Below, piece after piece: positions 35,761 through 43,458 of a stretch of DNA of 64,000 bases. The translations under genes were made by a program, and so were the position numbers. The stretch is from ZC4RG30 sp039917615 (lineage in GTDB: Bacteria > Pseudomonadota > Gammaproteobacteria > Steroidobacterales > Steroidobacteraceae). The stretch lies in NCBI GenBank assembly GCA_039917615.1, contig JBDSJD010000015.1:1-64000 (forward strand), given 5' to 3'. A model generated the notes under the pieces. It was not told where the DNA came from. It was given only the letters and a program-made list of their open reading frames with translations, and made no database searches. Position 1 is the first letter of the stretch. Each line of letters starts with the position of its first letter.

Positions 35761-36255
35761 ATGGCCAGACGCAGTCCGAAGCTCACGCATCTGGATGCTG
35801 CCAACCGCCCCACCATGGTGGACGTCGGTGGCAAGGCGATCACCCGGCGCGAAGCCAGCGCCGAAGCCATGGTAACGCTGCCCGCCGTGGTGGCACGTGA
35901 GCTCAAACGCACCGGACATCGCACGAAAAAAGGCCCGGTGTTCGACACCGCCATCATCGCAGGCGTGATGGCTGCCAAACGCACACACGAACTGATTCCG
36001 TTCTGCCACCCTCTTTCATTGCAGAGCGTGAAGATTGCCATCGATACCTGCCGTGGCGGGCTGCGGGTGACCTGCGATGTCGCGGTCTCGCACACAACCG
36101 GCGTGGAGATGGAAGCGCTGACTGGCGCCAGCGTTGCAGCACTTACTGTCTACGACATGTGCAAGGCGCTATCGCACGAGATCGAGATCGGACCGGTGCG
36201 CCTGCTGCAAAAGTCAGGCGGCAAACGTGACTATCAGCGCGAGCCACGCAAATGA
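35761..36255 (+). CDS. moaC: Cyclic pyranopterin monophosphate synthase
   Basis: The 164-residue enzyme converts the MoaA product to cyclic pyranopterin monophosphate. It shows MVDVGGKAITRREA, IPFCHPLSLQSV and the C-terminal EMEALTGASVAALTVYDMCK-type strip with the catalytic Asp and Lys. The last codons overlap the start of the mobA-moaD gene by 4 bases (ATGA). Confidence 0.96.
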   Translation: MARRSPKLTHLDAANRPTMVDVGGKAITRREASAEAMVTLPAVVARELKRTGHRTKKGPVFDTAIIAGVMAAKRTHELIPFCHPLSLQSVKIAIDTCRGGLRVTCDVAVSHTTGVEMEALTGASVAALTVYDMCKALSHEIEIGPVRLLQKSGGKRDYQREPRK

Positions 36256-37097
36256 CGGCGCCGGTTTATGGCCTGGTACTCGCCGGCGGCCACAGTAGCC
36301 GCATGGGTCAGGACAAGGCGGCGCTGGAATACCACGGCGGCACTCAACTGGAACGCGCGTTCGGGCTGCTGAAAAATGTGGTCGCGCGTGCTTTCGTTTC
36401 GGTGCGCGCAGACCAGACCAGGGATCCCTTACGCGCCCAGTTTTCTCAGATCATTGATGTGGCAGACGGCACGGAAGGTCCGGCCGCAGGCATCCGCGCA
36501 GCACAGCTCGCCTGGCCGGATGCCGCGTGGCTGGTGTTGGCCTGTGACCTGCCATGGCTCGACATTGCGACACTGCAGCAGCTGATTGCACGTCGCGACC
36601 CCGCACGCGTAGCCACCGCCTTTCGCAGCCAGCATGACGGACTGCCTGAGCCACTGTGCGCGATCTACGAACCCGCCGCCGCCGCGGCGCTGGTTCAGTT
36701 TCTGGCCACGGGCCGCAACTGCCCGCGCAAGTTGTTGATCAATTCCGATACGCTGCTGCTGGAGCAGCCCAACACCAAGGCCCTGGATAACGTGAATACC
36801 CCGCAGGAACTGGCCGCCGCGCTGGCACTATCCGGCGGCAGCACCGCCGACAGCCCACGCGAGCTGCGCGTGCAATATTTCGCGTTGCTGCGCGAGCAGG
36901 CCGGGCGACGCGAAGAGGCTTTCTCCACCTGCGCCGCCACGCCGCGCGAATTGTTCGCGGAGTTGACCGGCCGCCACCATTTCACGCTGACGCCCGAGCA
37001 CCTGAAGGTGGCAGTGAATGCAGAGTTCTCCGACTGGTCGCGCCCGCTGCACGCTGGTGACACAGTTGTGTTCATTCCCCCGGTGGCCGGCGGATGA
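36252..37097 (+). CDS. MobA-MoaD fusion: molybdenum cofactor guanylyltransferase joined to molybdopterin synthase small subunit
   Basis: Residues 1-192 form a MobA-type nucleotidyltransferase: LAGGHSSRMGQDKAAL, LACDLPWL and NVNTPQEL. Residues ~203-281 form a MoaD beta-grasp domain: VQYFALLREQAG and the C-terminal VVFIPPVAGG, whose Gly-Gly is the sulfur carrier. MobA attaches GMP to molybdopterin; MoaD works with MoaE. The junction (SGGSTADSP) looks like a flexible linker, and there is no stop or frameshift, so one chain would carry two steps. The gene overlaps moaC and moaE by 4 bases each. Confidence 0.9.
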   Translation: MTAPVYGLVLAGGHSSRMGQDKAALEYHGGTQLERAFGLLKNVVARAFVSVRADQTRDPLRAQFSQIIDVADGTEGPAAGIRAAQLAWPDAAWLVLACDLPWLDIATLQQLIARRDPARVATAFRSQHDGLPEPLCAIYEPAAAAALVQFLATGRNCPRKLLINSDTLLLEQPNTKALDNVNTPQELAAALALSGGSTADSPRELRVQYFALLREQAGRREEAFSTCAATPRELFAELTGRHHFTLTPEHLKVAVNAEFSDWSRPLHAGDTVVFIPPVAGG

Positions 37098-37567
37098 ACC
37101 CCTTCCGCTTCTCGCATGCGGTAATTGATTGCGCGGTGTTACGGGCCGAACTCATCGATACCCATTGCGGTGGTTTCACATCGTTCGAAGGCTGGGTCCG
37201 CGATCACAACGACGGCCATCAGGTCACGCACCTGGAATACGAAGCATTCGAAGCACTCGGTGTGCGCGAGGGCGAACGCATTATCGCCGAGGCCCGTGAG
37301 CGTTTCGGTGTGACGCAGGCCTTGTGCATACACCGTCTGGGCGATCTGCAACTGCGTGAAGTTGCCGTATGGGTCGGGGTTGCCGCCGCGCACCGCGACG
37401 AAGCCTTCAAAGCCTGCCGCTACATCATCGACGAAGTGAAGCACCGGCTTCCGATCTGGAAGAAGGAACACTACGTGTCGGGAGATTCTGGGTGGGTGAA
37501 CTGTGAACGGTGTGCAGAGCATGCGCATGATCACGACCACGCGCATCACGACCATTCGACCGGCTGA
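37094..37567 (+). CDS. moaE: Molybdopterin synthase catalytic subunit with His-rich tail
   Basis: The 157-residue protein holds family features FEGWVRDHN, LEYEAFE, HRLGDL and, near the end, PIWKKEHY with the catalytic Lys. MoaE moves sulfur from MoaD thiocarboxylate onto the pterin. The C-terminus adds HAHDHDHAHHDHSTG, a His/Asp tail not needed by the fold and perhaps metal binding. It ends the operon and is followed by the accessory region. Confidence 0.94.
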   Translation: MNPFRFSHAVIDCAVLRAELIDTHCGGFTSFEGWVRDHNDGHQVTHLEYEAFEALGVREGERIIAEARERFGVTQALCIHRLGDLQLREVAVWVGVAAAHRDEAFKACRYIIDEVKHRLPIWKKEHYVSGDSGWVNCERCAEHAHDHDHAHHDHSTG

Positions 37568-37613
37568 TGCAAATCACCCGCCCGGTCTGACTCCGCAGGT
37601 TGGCCGTCAATTA

Positions 37614-37650
37614 TTGACCCGAAGCTGCCGGTCAGGAATGACCGCTTCAG
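37614..37650 (+). repeat. Palindromic repeat B, copy 1
   Basis: TTGACCCGAAGCTGCCGGTC followed by AGGAATGACCGCTTC. The halves AGC-GCCGGTC and GACCGCTT pair imperfectly. Same orientation as the other copies. It lies between moaE and the YdeI-like gene; the surrounding 149 bases hold nothing else I recognise. Confidence 0.65.
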
Positions 37651-37716
37651 GGCGTCACTCGCGCATACCGTTGATCCTGGGTCAGGCGTTGTTCCTGCAC
37701 TATGAAATCAAGCAGG

Positions 37717-38316
37717 TCATTTCTGCCGTTGCGGGTGAATTGTATCGCCGCGCTCAAGCATTTCGACGAAGGCAACGATCTTCTTCCGCCGACCGGACTC
37801 GGTCCTGACGTGATGCATCCGGAAGGCTAAAGCGAAGCGATTCTGTGGGCTCAGTTTTTCCAGCATCTTCCTGGCCTTGGGCTTGGCATCGATGGCGGCT
37901 TGGAGGTCGCCGGGAATCTTCATGTCCTTGCCGCTCGCATAGGCACGGTCCCATCGCCCATCGGACTTGGCCGCTTCAACATGCTTGAGTCCGTGCTCAG
38001 TCATGCGGCATTCCTTCACGAGCCGGGCGACGTTATCGACGTTGATCCGACTCCAAATGCTCTTGCTCCGGCGCGGTGTGTAGCGCTGCAGGTAGCTTTT
38101 CTCGTCCAGCCCCTTGCGCACCGCGTCGATCCAGCCCCAACAAAGAACGACGTCGATGGCTTCCTTGGGGGTAATTGATTTGAGACCCGAATCTACCTTG
38201 TATATCTTGATCCAGAGCTCATCTTCTTTGTCGTGGTGTCTGCTGAGCCACTTGTAGAAGCTCTCGGCGCTCTTGAACTCGCGTACCTTTTCGGGGTTGA
38301 CGATGATCGCTGCCAT
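37717..38316 (-). CDS. YdeI/OmdA-like protein
   Basis: The ~199-residue protein has SFYKWLSRHHDKEDELWIKI near its start, EAIDVVLCWGWIDAVRKGLDE, RRSKSIWSRIN and a C-terminal PQNRFALAFRMHHVRTESGR. This matches the YdeI/OmpD-associated (OmdA) family, known from antimicrobial-peptide and bacteriocin resistance studies, with no defined reaction. Met at 38316 is used; Met at 38328 is equally possible as neither has a clear ribosome site. It is flanked on both sides by copies of repeat B. Confidence 0.72.
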   Translation of the reverse strand: MAAIIVNPEKVREFKSAESFYKWLSRHHDKEDELWIKIYKVDSGLKSITPKEAIDVVLCWGWIDAVRKGLDEKSYLQRYTPRRSKSIWSRINVDNVARLVKECRMTEHGLKHVEAAKSDGRWDRAYASGKDMKIPGDLQAAIDAKPKARKMLEKLSPQNRFALAFRMHHVRTESGRRKKIVAFVEMLERGDTIHPQRQK

Positions 38317-38463
38317 TAGCCCGATCATAGCAGCGACTTGTGGAATCCAGAGTCGACAGACCACCCCCAACCGTCCGCAAACGGTCGGAGCCTTCGATCG
38401 GACACGAACCGTTTCGAAGGGAACCGCACATCGGGGGTCCGTCCGCGGCGATCAGTCCTGATT

Positions 38464-38500
38464 TGACCCGAAGCGGTCGCTCGCGAATGACCGCTCCTGG
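38464..38500 (+). repeat. Palindromic repeat B, copy 2
   Basis: TTGACCCGAAGCGGTCGCTC followed by GCGAATGACCGCTCCTGG. This is the best palindrome of the family: AGCGGTC and GACCGCT form a perfect 7-bp stem. It stands just before the toxin-antitoxin pair. The rest of the 38329-38546 interval shows no gene. Confidence 0.75.
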
Positions 38501-38546
38501 AGATGCGAGATGGGCCAAATACGACAGTTTCGCCAACCACACATGC

Positions 38547-38579
38547 TTGCCTTCACAGTGTCCTTACTATAATGTAAGG
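38547..38579 (+). promoter_or_regulatory. Promoter with 18-bp palindromic operator for the toxin-antitoxin pair
   Basis: CCTTACTATAATGTAAGG at 38562-38579 is a perfect inverted repeat (CCTTAC/GTAAGG) whose centre is the -10 box TATAAT. A -35-like TTGCCT lies at 38547-38552 with a short 15-base spacer. Repressor binding at the palindrome would block RNA polymerase, as expected for autoregulation by the AbrB-type antitoxin. Confidence 0.7.
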
Positions 38580-38600
38580 AGTCACTGTCAGGAGACTTCC

Positions 38601-38843
38601 ATGGCCACGGCAACGCTGACAACGAAGGGGCAGATCACGATCCCGGCAGAGGTGCGCGCCTCCCTTGGCGTGGATGCCGGGGATCGCGTGGAGTTTGTCG
38701 AGGTTGCGCCCGGGCGCTATGAGTTTATCGCCGCCACACGCTCGGTAACTGCCTTGAAAGGCATGTTTGGCAAGCCGCGCAAAGCCGTCTCGATTGACGA
38801 AATGAATGCCGCGATCGCCAGGCGGGGAGCTGCGGCAAAGTGA
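38601..38843 (+). CDS. AbrB/MazE-type antitoxin
   Basis: The 80-residue protein starts MATATLTTKGQITIPAEVRA, the swapped-hairpin DNA-binding domain of AbrB/SpoVT antitoxins, with DAGDRVEFVEV completing it. The C-terminal part (MFGKPRKAVSIDEMNAAIA) should wrap the toxin. CAGGAG precedes ATG 38601. The stop codon overlaps the toxin's GTG start. Such antitoxins repress their own promoter through a palindrome, which is present upstream. Confidence 0.88.
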   Translation: MATATLTTKGQITIPAEVRASLGVDAGDRVEFVEVAPGRYEFIAATRSVTALKGMFGKPRKAVSIDEMNAAIARRGAAAK

Positions 38844-39235
38844 ATGGACTCGATACCAATGTCCTGGTCCGCTACATCATGCAGGATGATCTCAAGCAGT
38901 CGCCTCTGGCTACTCGAATGGTCGAATCACTTACAGCGGAGTCGCCCGGTTTTGTGCCCCTGATTGCGACCGTGGAACTCGCCTGGGTACTTTCATCAGC
39001 CTATGGGCTGAGCCGATCTCAGCTGATAGAAGCATTTGAGACACTCCTCCGGACCAAGGAGCTTGTGATCGAGCGTGGGGAAACCGTCTGGAAAAGCCTT
39101 CGCCTCCTGCAACGCTCTGGAGGCGACTTTGCCGATTGCTTGATCGCCTGCTCGGCAGAGGCAGCCGGTTGCGCAAGAACCATGACATTCGATCGGGGCG
39201 CGGCGAAGAACAGCGGAATGACGCTGGTGCAGTAA
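38840..39235 (+). CDS. PIN domain ribonuclease toxin (VapC family)
   Basis: The 131-residue PIN protein has acidic site residues D5 (GLDTNVLVR), E46 (TVELAWV), D99 (GDFADCLI) and D118 (TFDRGA). VapC toxins cut tRNA or rRNA with Mg2+. The start is GTG 38840, overlapping the antitoxin stop by 4 bases. The gene is bracketed by repeat B copies 2 and 3, together with the antitoxin, like a cassette. Confidence 0.9.
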   Translation: MNGLDTNVLVRYIMQDDLKQSPLATRMVESLTAESPGFVPLIATVELAWVLSSAYGLSRSQLIEAFETLLRTKELVIERGETVWKSLRLLQRSGGDFADCLIACSAEAAGCARTMTFDRGAAKNSGMTLVQ

Positions 39236-39276
39236 ATCGACGGAATTGTTCGAGAACACGGTCGCACGTTCCGACT

Positions 39277-39312
39277 TTGACCCAAAGCAGCCGGTCATGA
39301 ATGTCAAGTATC
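39277..39312 (+). repeat. Palindromic repeat B, copy 3
   Basis: TTGACCCAAAGCAGCCGGTC followed by ATGAATGTCAAG. The left half is close to copy 1; the right half has diverged. It closes the toxin-antitoxin module, 42 bases after the toxin stop. Confidence 0.55.
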
Positions 39313-39390
39313 AGGAAGCCCGCTGTTCTGCCGCTGCGGTGTGCACACACCGATGTCATTACAGCGCGAACGCGGCGGCCTCGGTGGTCG

Positions 39391-40821
39391 TCACCTCGCC
39401 GTCGGAACCTCGGCAGGTCGCAGCCCGGCCGACACCACCTTGCCCTCGTCATCCAGTCCGATTGAAATGACCATCGTCGCGCCACTGGTGAAGTTGACGT
39501 TGAAGACATCATTGCCAGCCATGCCGACATTGACGAATGTAACGGTGTCGATCGCCCCGAGTGGTTGCAGCTGCGCCTGTGCGGCAGACTGTTGCGCACG
39601 GATGGTGTCCGCAAGACGGACGCCCATGCGGCTGTAGTCTGGCTCTCCTTTCGCGACCGCCGCCACAAATCGCCGCAGAGCAGCTTCGGAGCCTTCCTTG
39701 GGCGCAGTACGGCTCACGGGCGCAGGTGCTGCGCCGGAAAGCGCCGCTAGTATCTGTTCGGCAACTACAGTGCTTGGCAATGTCTCGCTGCTGGAAATGA
39801 CTGCGACGTACCAGCCTGCTTCCGGCAGGTAGTGGATCACGCTGTTGAATCCTTGGATGGATCCTGAATGCGATATGCGGCGCATGCCCTCCGCTTCCTC
39901 GACTTGAAGCCCGAAGCCGTAGCGTACGGCTCCCCGAGTGGTTGCAACCGTGGAACCGATCATCTGCTGCCAGGAATCGGTGCTGACGGCGCGTCCGTTC
40001 ACCAGCGCGATCTGCCAGCGCACCAGATCACCGGCGGTGGAGCTGAGCGAGCCCGCGGCACCGGGCACAATCATGCTTAGGGCTGCATCGTTCCTGCGCG
40101 CGCTGACCGCAGTGCCACCCGAATAGCCCTGTGCGCGGTTCTTGATGATCTCCCGTTCGGAGCCGTGGCGGGTGCGGGTAAGGCCCAATGGGTCGAACAG
40201 CTCTTCCTGCATGAAGCGGTCGTACGGCCTGCCGTCGACTGCCTGGATGATCATCCCCAGCAGGTAATAGCCGGTATTGGAGTAGTTCCACCCCTTGCCA
40301 GGCTCGAAGTCGAACTTCACGCCCTTCACCGTTGCCAGCACTTGTTCGTTGGTCAGGTCGCGTGGTGCCATGTCCGTCACGAAGCCGGCCTGGCTGGTGA
40401 CGTTCGGCACGCCTGAACTGTGGTTCAGCAGTTGCCTGATCGTGACCATGCGGCCACCCGTGTCGAACGTGGGTACGTACTTGTGCAGATCGTCGTCCAG
40501 CTTAATCCTGCCGCGTTCCACCAGCTTCATGATGCTGGCGGCGGTGAATTGCTTGGTGAGTGAGCCAATGCGGAACATGGTCTGGGCATTGGCCGGCGCG
40601 TCGAACTCCAGGTCGGCCTTGCCGATACCCTGCTCAACGATAATGCGATCTCCGCGCGCCACGGCCACAGACAGGCCCACGGCTTCCGGACGCCGCATGA
40701 TCTGTTCAACAACCTGCTGGGTTCGTGTCACGACTTGATCGTCTGGCAGGGGAGCGGGTTGTGCCGCAATGGCCAGCTGTGCTGCACCCACCATGGTGGT
40801 CAGAAAGAGGATTGTCCGCAT
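39391..40821 (-). CDS. Exported serine hydrolase, class C beta-lactamase family
   Basis: The 476-residue protein has a signal peptide (MRTILFLTTMVGAAQLAIAA), S87-x-x-K90 in RIGSLTKQF, Y180-S-N182 in GWNYSNTGYY and HSG in RRISHSGSIQG. These are the serine, general base and third motif of beta-lactamase/DD-peptidase/esterase enzymes. A C-terminal extension (~100 residues, EAALRRFVAAVAKGEPDYSR) adds a separate domain. GGAG lies 7 bases before ATG 40821. It follows a PadR gene and a HAAS membrane gene on the same strand, so it is probably controlled by PadR. Whether it hydrolyses beta-lactams, peptides or esters cannot be told. Confidence 0.85.
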   Translation of the reverse strand: MRTILFLTTMVGAAQLAIAAQPAPLPDDQVVTRTQQVVEQIMRRPEAVGLSVAVARGDRIIVEQGIGKADLEFDAPANAQTMFRIGSLTKQFTAASIMKLVERGRIKLDDDLHKYVPTFDTGGRMVTIRQLLNHSSGVPNVTSQAGFVTDMAPRDLTNEQVLATVKGVKFDFEPGKGWNYSNTGYYLLGMIIQAVDGRPYDRFMQEELFDPLGLTRTRHGSEREIIKNRAQGYSGGTAVSARRNDAALSMIVPGAAGSLSSTAGDLVRWQIALVNGRAVSTDSWQQMIGSTVATTRGAVRYGFGLQVEEAEGMRRISHSGSIQGFNSVIHYLPEAGWYVAVISSSETLPSTVVAEQILAALSGAAPAPVSRTAPKEGSEAALRRFVAAVAKGEPDYSRMGVRLADTIRAQQSAAQAQLQPLGAIDTVTFVNVGMAGNDVFNVNFTSGATMVISIGLDDEGKVVSAGLRPAEVPTAR

Positions 40822-40855
40822 GATCACACTCCAAACATCGCGGGGTTCATGCCCG

Positions 40856-41007
40856 TCAAGTGTCGAAAAGGTGGCGAAAGCCGGACTGCCCCAGAGTTCC
40901 GTGGCAAACACCCTCCAGCGAATGGCCATAGACGGTGACGGTTTCAAGCTCGGTGTCCTGCGCGAGCGCGGGCGTGCAAGCAGCGCGAACAGAGCAAGTG
41001 GTTTCAT
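40856..41007 (-). pseudogene. Possible frameshifted small exported protein
   Basis: An ATG overlapping the stop of the HAAS gene (ATGA at 41004-41007) starts MKPLALFALLA, a typical signal peptide. Continuing in frame gives low-quality sequence, but a one-base shift gives CTPALAQDTELETVTVYGHS and on to a stop at 40856. The shifted product would be a ~50-residue exported peptide. This could be a broken gene, a sequencing error, or chance. Confidence 0.3.
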
Positions 41008-41732
41008 GCAATTGCTCCGGTCTTGCGATGACGGTGAACCAGCCAGGCCAGCGGCAACAGGGTTAGCAGATACTGGGCGGCGAGTGTCGCCCATTGCACC
41101 GCCATCAGGTGCCACCAGGCACTCAAGAATATCGGGGTGATCCCGCTGCGGATAGTCTCATCGGAATAGCGATACATGTGATACAACGCGCTGAAGCCAG
41201 GGGCGAAGTTCGCAACGCGCTGGTTGTCCCAATGGGGCGACAGGATGAGGATGATGGCGGTGCTGAGGATCGGCCATACCAGCAAATGGCGTTGCCGCCG
41301 TGCGATGAACACAGACAGCAGTCCGATGGTTGGAACCAGAATGAAATTGCCCGTGAACAGCACCATCTCTTCCAGTGTGGGGAACAGAGTTGGCGCGCTG
41401 AGTTTCTTCAGGACAACCAGCACCAGAATGTGCCATGGCACGGCCAGCGACAGGACCAGCACTGGCAACACACCAAACACGATCCATGGGAAGCGGGCGC
41501 TGACAGAGCGGAAGTCGCGCTGCTTCAGCATGGCGTCAGCCAGTTCGTCGTCGGGGCCAAGTGCGGCGCGGGCGCGGGCAGCAGCCGTTGGCGCTTCATG
41601 CCCCGCTGCGGCCTGTGCTTCGGTAATGTCGGACAGATGTTCGTTCAGCTCACTCAGATAGCGCTTCACGTGCCGGGGCGCGATACCGCCCCGCAAGAGC
41701 CTGTCTTCAAGGACTTCAAACGGGGCGGACAT
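41004..41732 (-). CDS. HAAS-domain membrane protein
   Basis: The 242-residue protein starts with a cytoplasmic helical HAAS-like segment (RHVKRYLSELNEHLSDITEAQ) that is typical next to PadR regulators. Five to six membrane helices follow. HAAS proteins are thought to be signalling or anti-regulator partners of PadR. The start overlaps padR by 17 bases, so translation is coupled. The exact family name (DUF1700 group) is from the fold pattern only. Confidence 0.72.
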   Translation of the reverse strand: MSAPFEVLEDRLLRGGIAPRHVKRYLSELNEHLSDITEAQAAAGHEAPTAAARARAALGPDDELADAMLKQRDFRSVSARFPWIVFGVLPVLVLSLAVPWHILVLVVLKKLSAPTLFPTLEEMVLFTGNFILVPTIGLLSVFIARRQRHLLVWPILSTAIILILSPHWDNQRVANFAPGFSALYHMYRYSDETIRSGITPIFLSAWWHLMAVQWATLAAQYLLTLLPLAWLVHRHRKTGAIA

Positions 41733-42063
41733 GCAGGCCTCCCTTCAGCACGGTCTGGATGGCCTGCGTCGTAGTGGTCCAGGTGTCTGTCAGGTCGGAC
41801 AGGCGGCGGACCCCGCGCGACGTCAGGATGTAATAGACCCGGGAGCGGCCACCCACCTCGCGGCGCTTGGACTTCAAGGCCCCGTCCTTCTCCAGTCCGT
41901 GCAGCACCGGATAGATCACGCCTTCGCCAAAGCTGAGGGCGCCGCGCGATTGGGCCTGGATCGCCTGGACGATCTCATAGCCATACATCTCGCGGTCCTG
42001 CAGCAGCCGCAGGACCATTAGTTCCGGCACCCCAGAGAGGAAATTGCTGTTGCCACCTGCCAT
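41716..42063 (-). CDS. PadR family transcriptional repressor
   Basis: The 115-residue winged-helix protein has ELMVLRLLQDREMYGYEIVQAI, then GVIYPVLHGLEKDGAL and GGRSRVYYILTSRG, the classical PadR wing. PadR proteins repress promoters of detoxification or membrane genes. Two near-identical ~20-bp boxes lie between its ATG and promoter, arguing for autoregulation. It heads the operon padR-HAAS-(small ORF)-serine hydrolase. Confidence 0.9.
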   Translation of the reverse strand: MAGGNSNFLSGVPELMVLRLLQDREMYGYEIVQAIQAQSRGALSFGEGVIYPVLHGLEKDGALKSKRREVGGRSRVYYILTSRGVRRLSDLTDTWTTTTQAIQTVLKGGLHVRPV

Positions 42064-42070
42064 CGCGCAT

Positions 42071-42119
42071 ATACCTTGGATTACAAGGTAATAATACCTA
42101 TGATAACAAGGCATGTAAA
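42071..42119 (-). promoter_or_regulatory. padR operon promoter with two operator boxes
   Basis: On the minus strand TTTACA (42114-42119) and TATTAT (42091-42096) are 17 bases apart. Two similar boxes are present on the plus strand: ATACCTTGGATTACAAGGTA at 42071-42090, a dyad with ACCTT/AAGGT arms, and ATACCTATGATAACAAGGCA at 42094-42113. One box fills the spacer, the other follows the -10, a layout suited to repression. Confidence 0.7.
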
Positions 42120-42179
42120 GTTCAGTTCCGAACCGATCAGTTGCGGTGCCGCGTTCATAGCAAGTGAAGGAAGACAATA

Positions 42180-43214
42180 GTGACCGCCGTGAAATTTGCA
42201 GCGCTGTTGGTGTTGGCGCTATGGCCGCTGGGCAGCGGCATAGCCGCCGAAGTTGAGACTCTCGAAGAAATCGTCGTACGCGGCCACTTACCGGGTCCGC
42301 CATTGTGGAAGGTCAGCAACGGCGACAAGACCCTTTGGATCTTCCCGTACCTGAGCTGGGTTCCGAACGGTATGATCTGGGAGAGCGAGCGCGTGGCGCG
42401 CGTCATCGCGGAGTCGCAGGAGGTCCTGAGCCTGCCTGAATGGAGCTGGGTGCCGCCTCTGTCGGTGCTACTGAATCCCTTCAGCCTCGTGCGTAACGCT
42501 CGTCGCGGGACTCGGGCCCAACGCAATCCTGATGGCGGCACTCTGGAAGAGAACCTTCCACCGGCGCTATATGCGCGCTTCGCGGCCTTGCAAGCGCGTT
42601 ACTTTCCGGGCAACGACGGCCTTGTCGAGATGCGCCCGCTGATAGCCGGCCGGACGATGATGAGCAACATCCGCAAGCGGGAGGGGTTTGTCTCTGGCGA
42701 TGACATTCTGAAGACGATCCAGCGCCTGGTACGCCGCAACCGCGACATCAAGCGCACTGAAATCTCCGTGAGAGAAGAAATCGGAGACGGTTTCGGCGAC
42801 TGGTCGAATCGCTTGGGGGGTGTGTGGGAGAGTTTCCCACCCGAGCAGGAGCAAGCCTGCTTCGAACAGCAGGTCCGGCTCATGGAAGAAGATCTCGACG
42901 AGATGAAGAACCGGGCGAATAGTTGGGCGCTCGGCTACATCGACGAGTTTCGCAACGACGAACTCCGCAACGTCCAGCTGGTGTTCGAGGAGTCGAAGGC
43001 CTGCAACGACTTGTGGTTGGGCAGTTCCAGTCCTGAGCACGAAGCTCTGACGGGCATGATCACGCGCGTGAATCAGATGTGGCTGGGCGCGGCCGAGAAC
43101 GCACTGGCGACGAACGTCAGCACGTTCGCAATTTTGCCAATCAATGAACTGGTCGCCGACAGAGGCCTGTTGAGCAAGCTCAAAGCAAAGGGCTATGACG
43201 TCAGGGAGCCCTGA
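42180..43214 (+). CDS. Exported TraB/GumN family protein
   Basis: The 344-residue protein has a signal peptide (VKFAALLVLALWPLGSGIAA) and the TraB/GumN opening LWKVSNGDKTLWIFPYLSWV, then a predicted alpha/beta core. The family is related to TIKI-type metal-dependent proteases, but the bacterial role is unknown. The start is GTG 42180, with AAGGAAG upstream. It is divergent from padR over 116 bases and so shares the control region with the PadR boxes. Confidence 0.75.
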   Translation: MTAVKFAALLVLALWPLGSGIAAEVETLEEIVVRGHLPGPPLWKVSNGDKTLWIFPYLSWVPNGMIWESERVARVIAESQEVLSLPEWSWVPPLSVLLNPFSLVRNARRGTRAQRNPDGGTLEENLPPALYARFAALQARYFPGNDGLVEMRPLIAGRTMMSNIRKREGFVSGDDILKTIQRLVRRNRDIKRTEISVREEIGDGFGDWSNRLGGVWESFPPEQEQACFEQQVRLMEEDLDEMKNRANSWALGYIDEFRNDELRNVQLVFEESKACNDLWLGSSSPEHEALTGMITRVNQMWLGAAENALATNVSTFAILPINELVADRGLLSKLKAKGYDVREP

Positions 43215-43420
43215 TAGGGAGCGCGAGCTGGCCGGGTGCTCACGCAGATGGCATGGCGATTTCTCTGAGTCGATTGATGCTGCAGCTTCGCCATCGGATG
43301 GTCAGAAATGTCGATTGCGACCGGCAGCTTTCGGGCAGTGAGATCAGCACATTGGTAGGCGGGTCTTGGCCGATAGGCGACCGCCAAACCACTCTCCGCG
43401 CGTCACAGCCGACCGACCGA

Positions 43421-43458
43421 GTGTGGCAAGTAGCGGCCAGTTGCGAATGACCGCTATT
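43421..43458 (+). repeat. Palindromic repeat B, copy 4
   Basis: TAGCGGCCAGTTGCGAATGA followed by CCGCTATTAG. AGCGG-C and G-CCGCT arms remain. The right end reaches the stop codon of the GlxA-type gene (43457). The preceding 43215-43420 stretch shows no gene I can support. Confidence 0.6.

Noticed and set aside
43253..43450. A 65-codon plus-strand frame before the GlxA-type gene
   Set aside because: Its product has no recognisable feature, and its 3' part is translated repeat B sequence.
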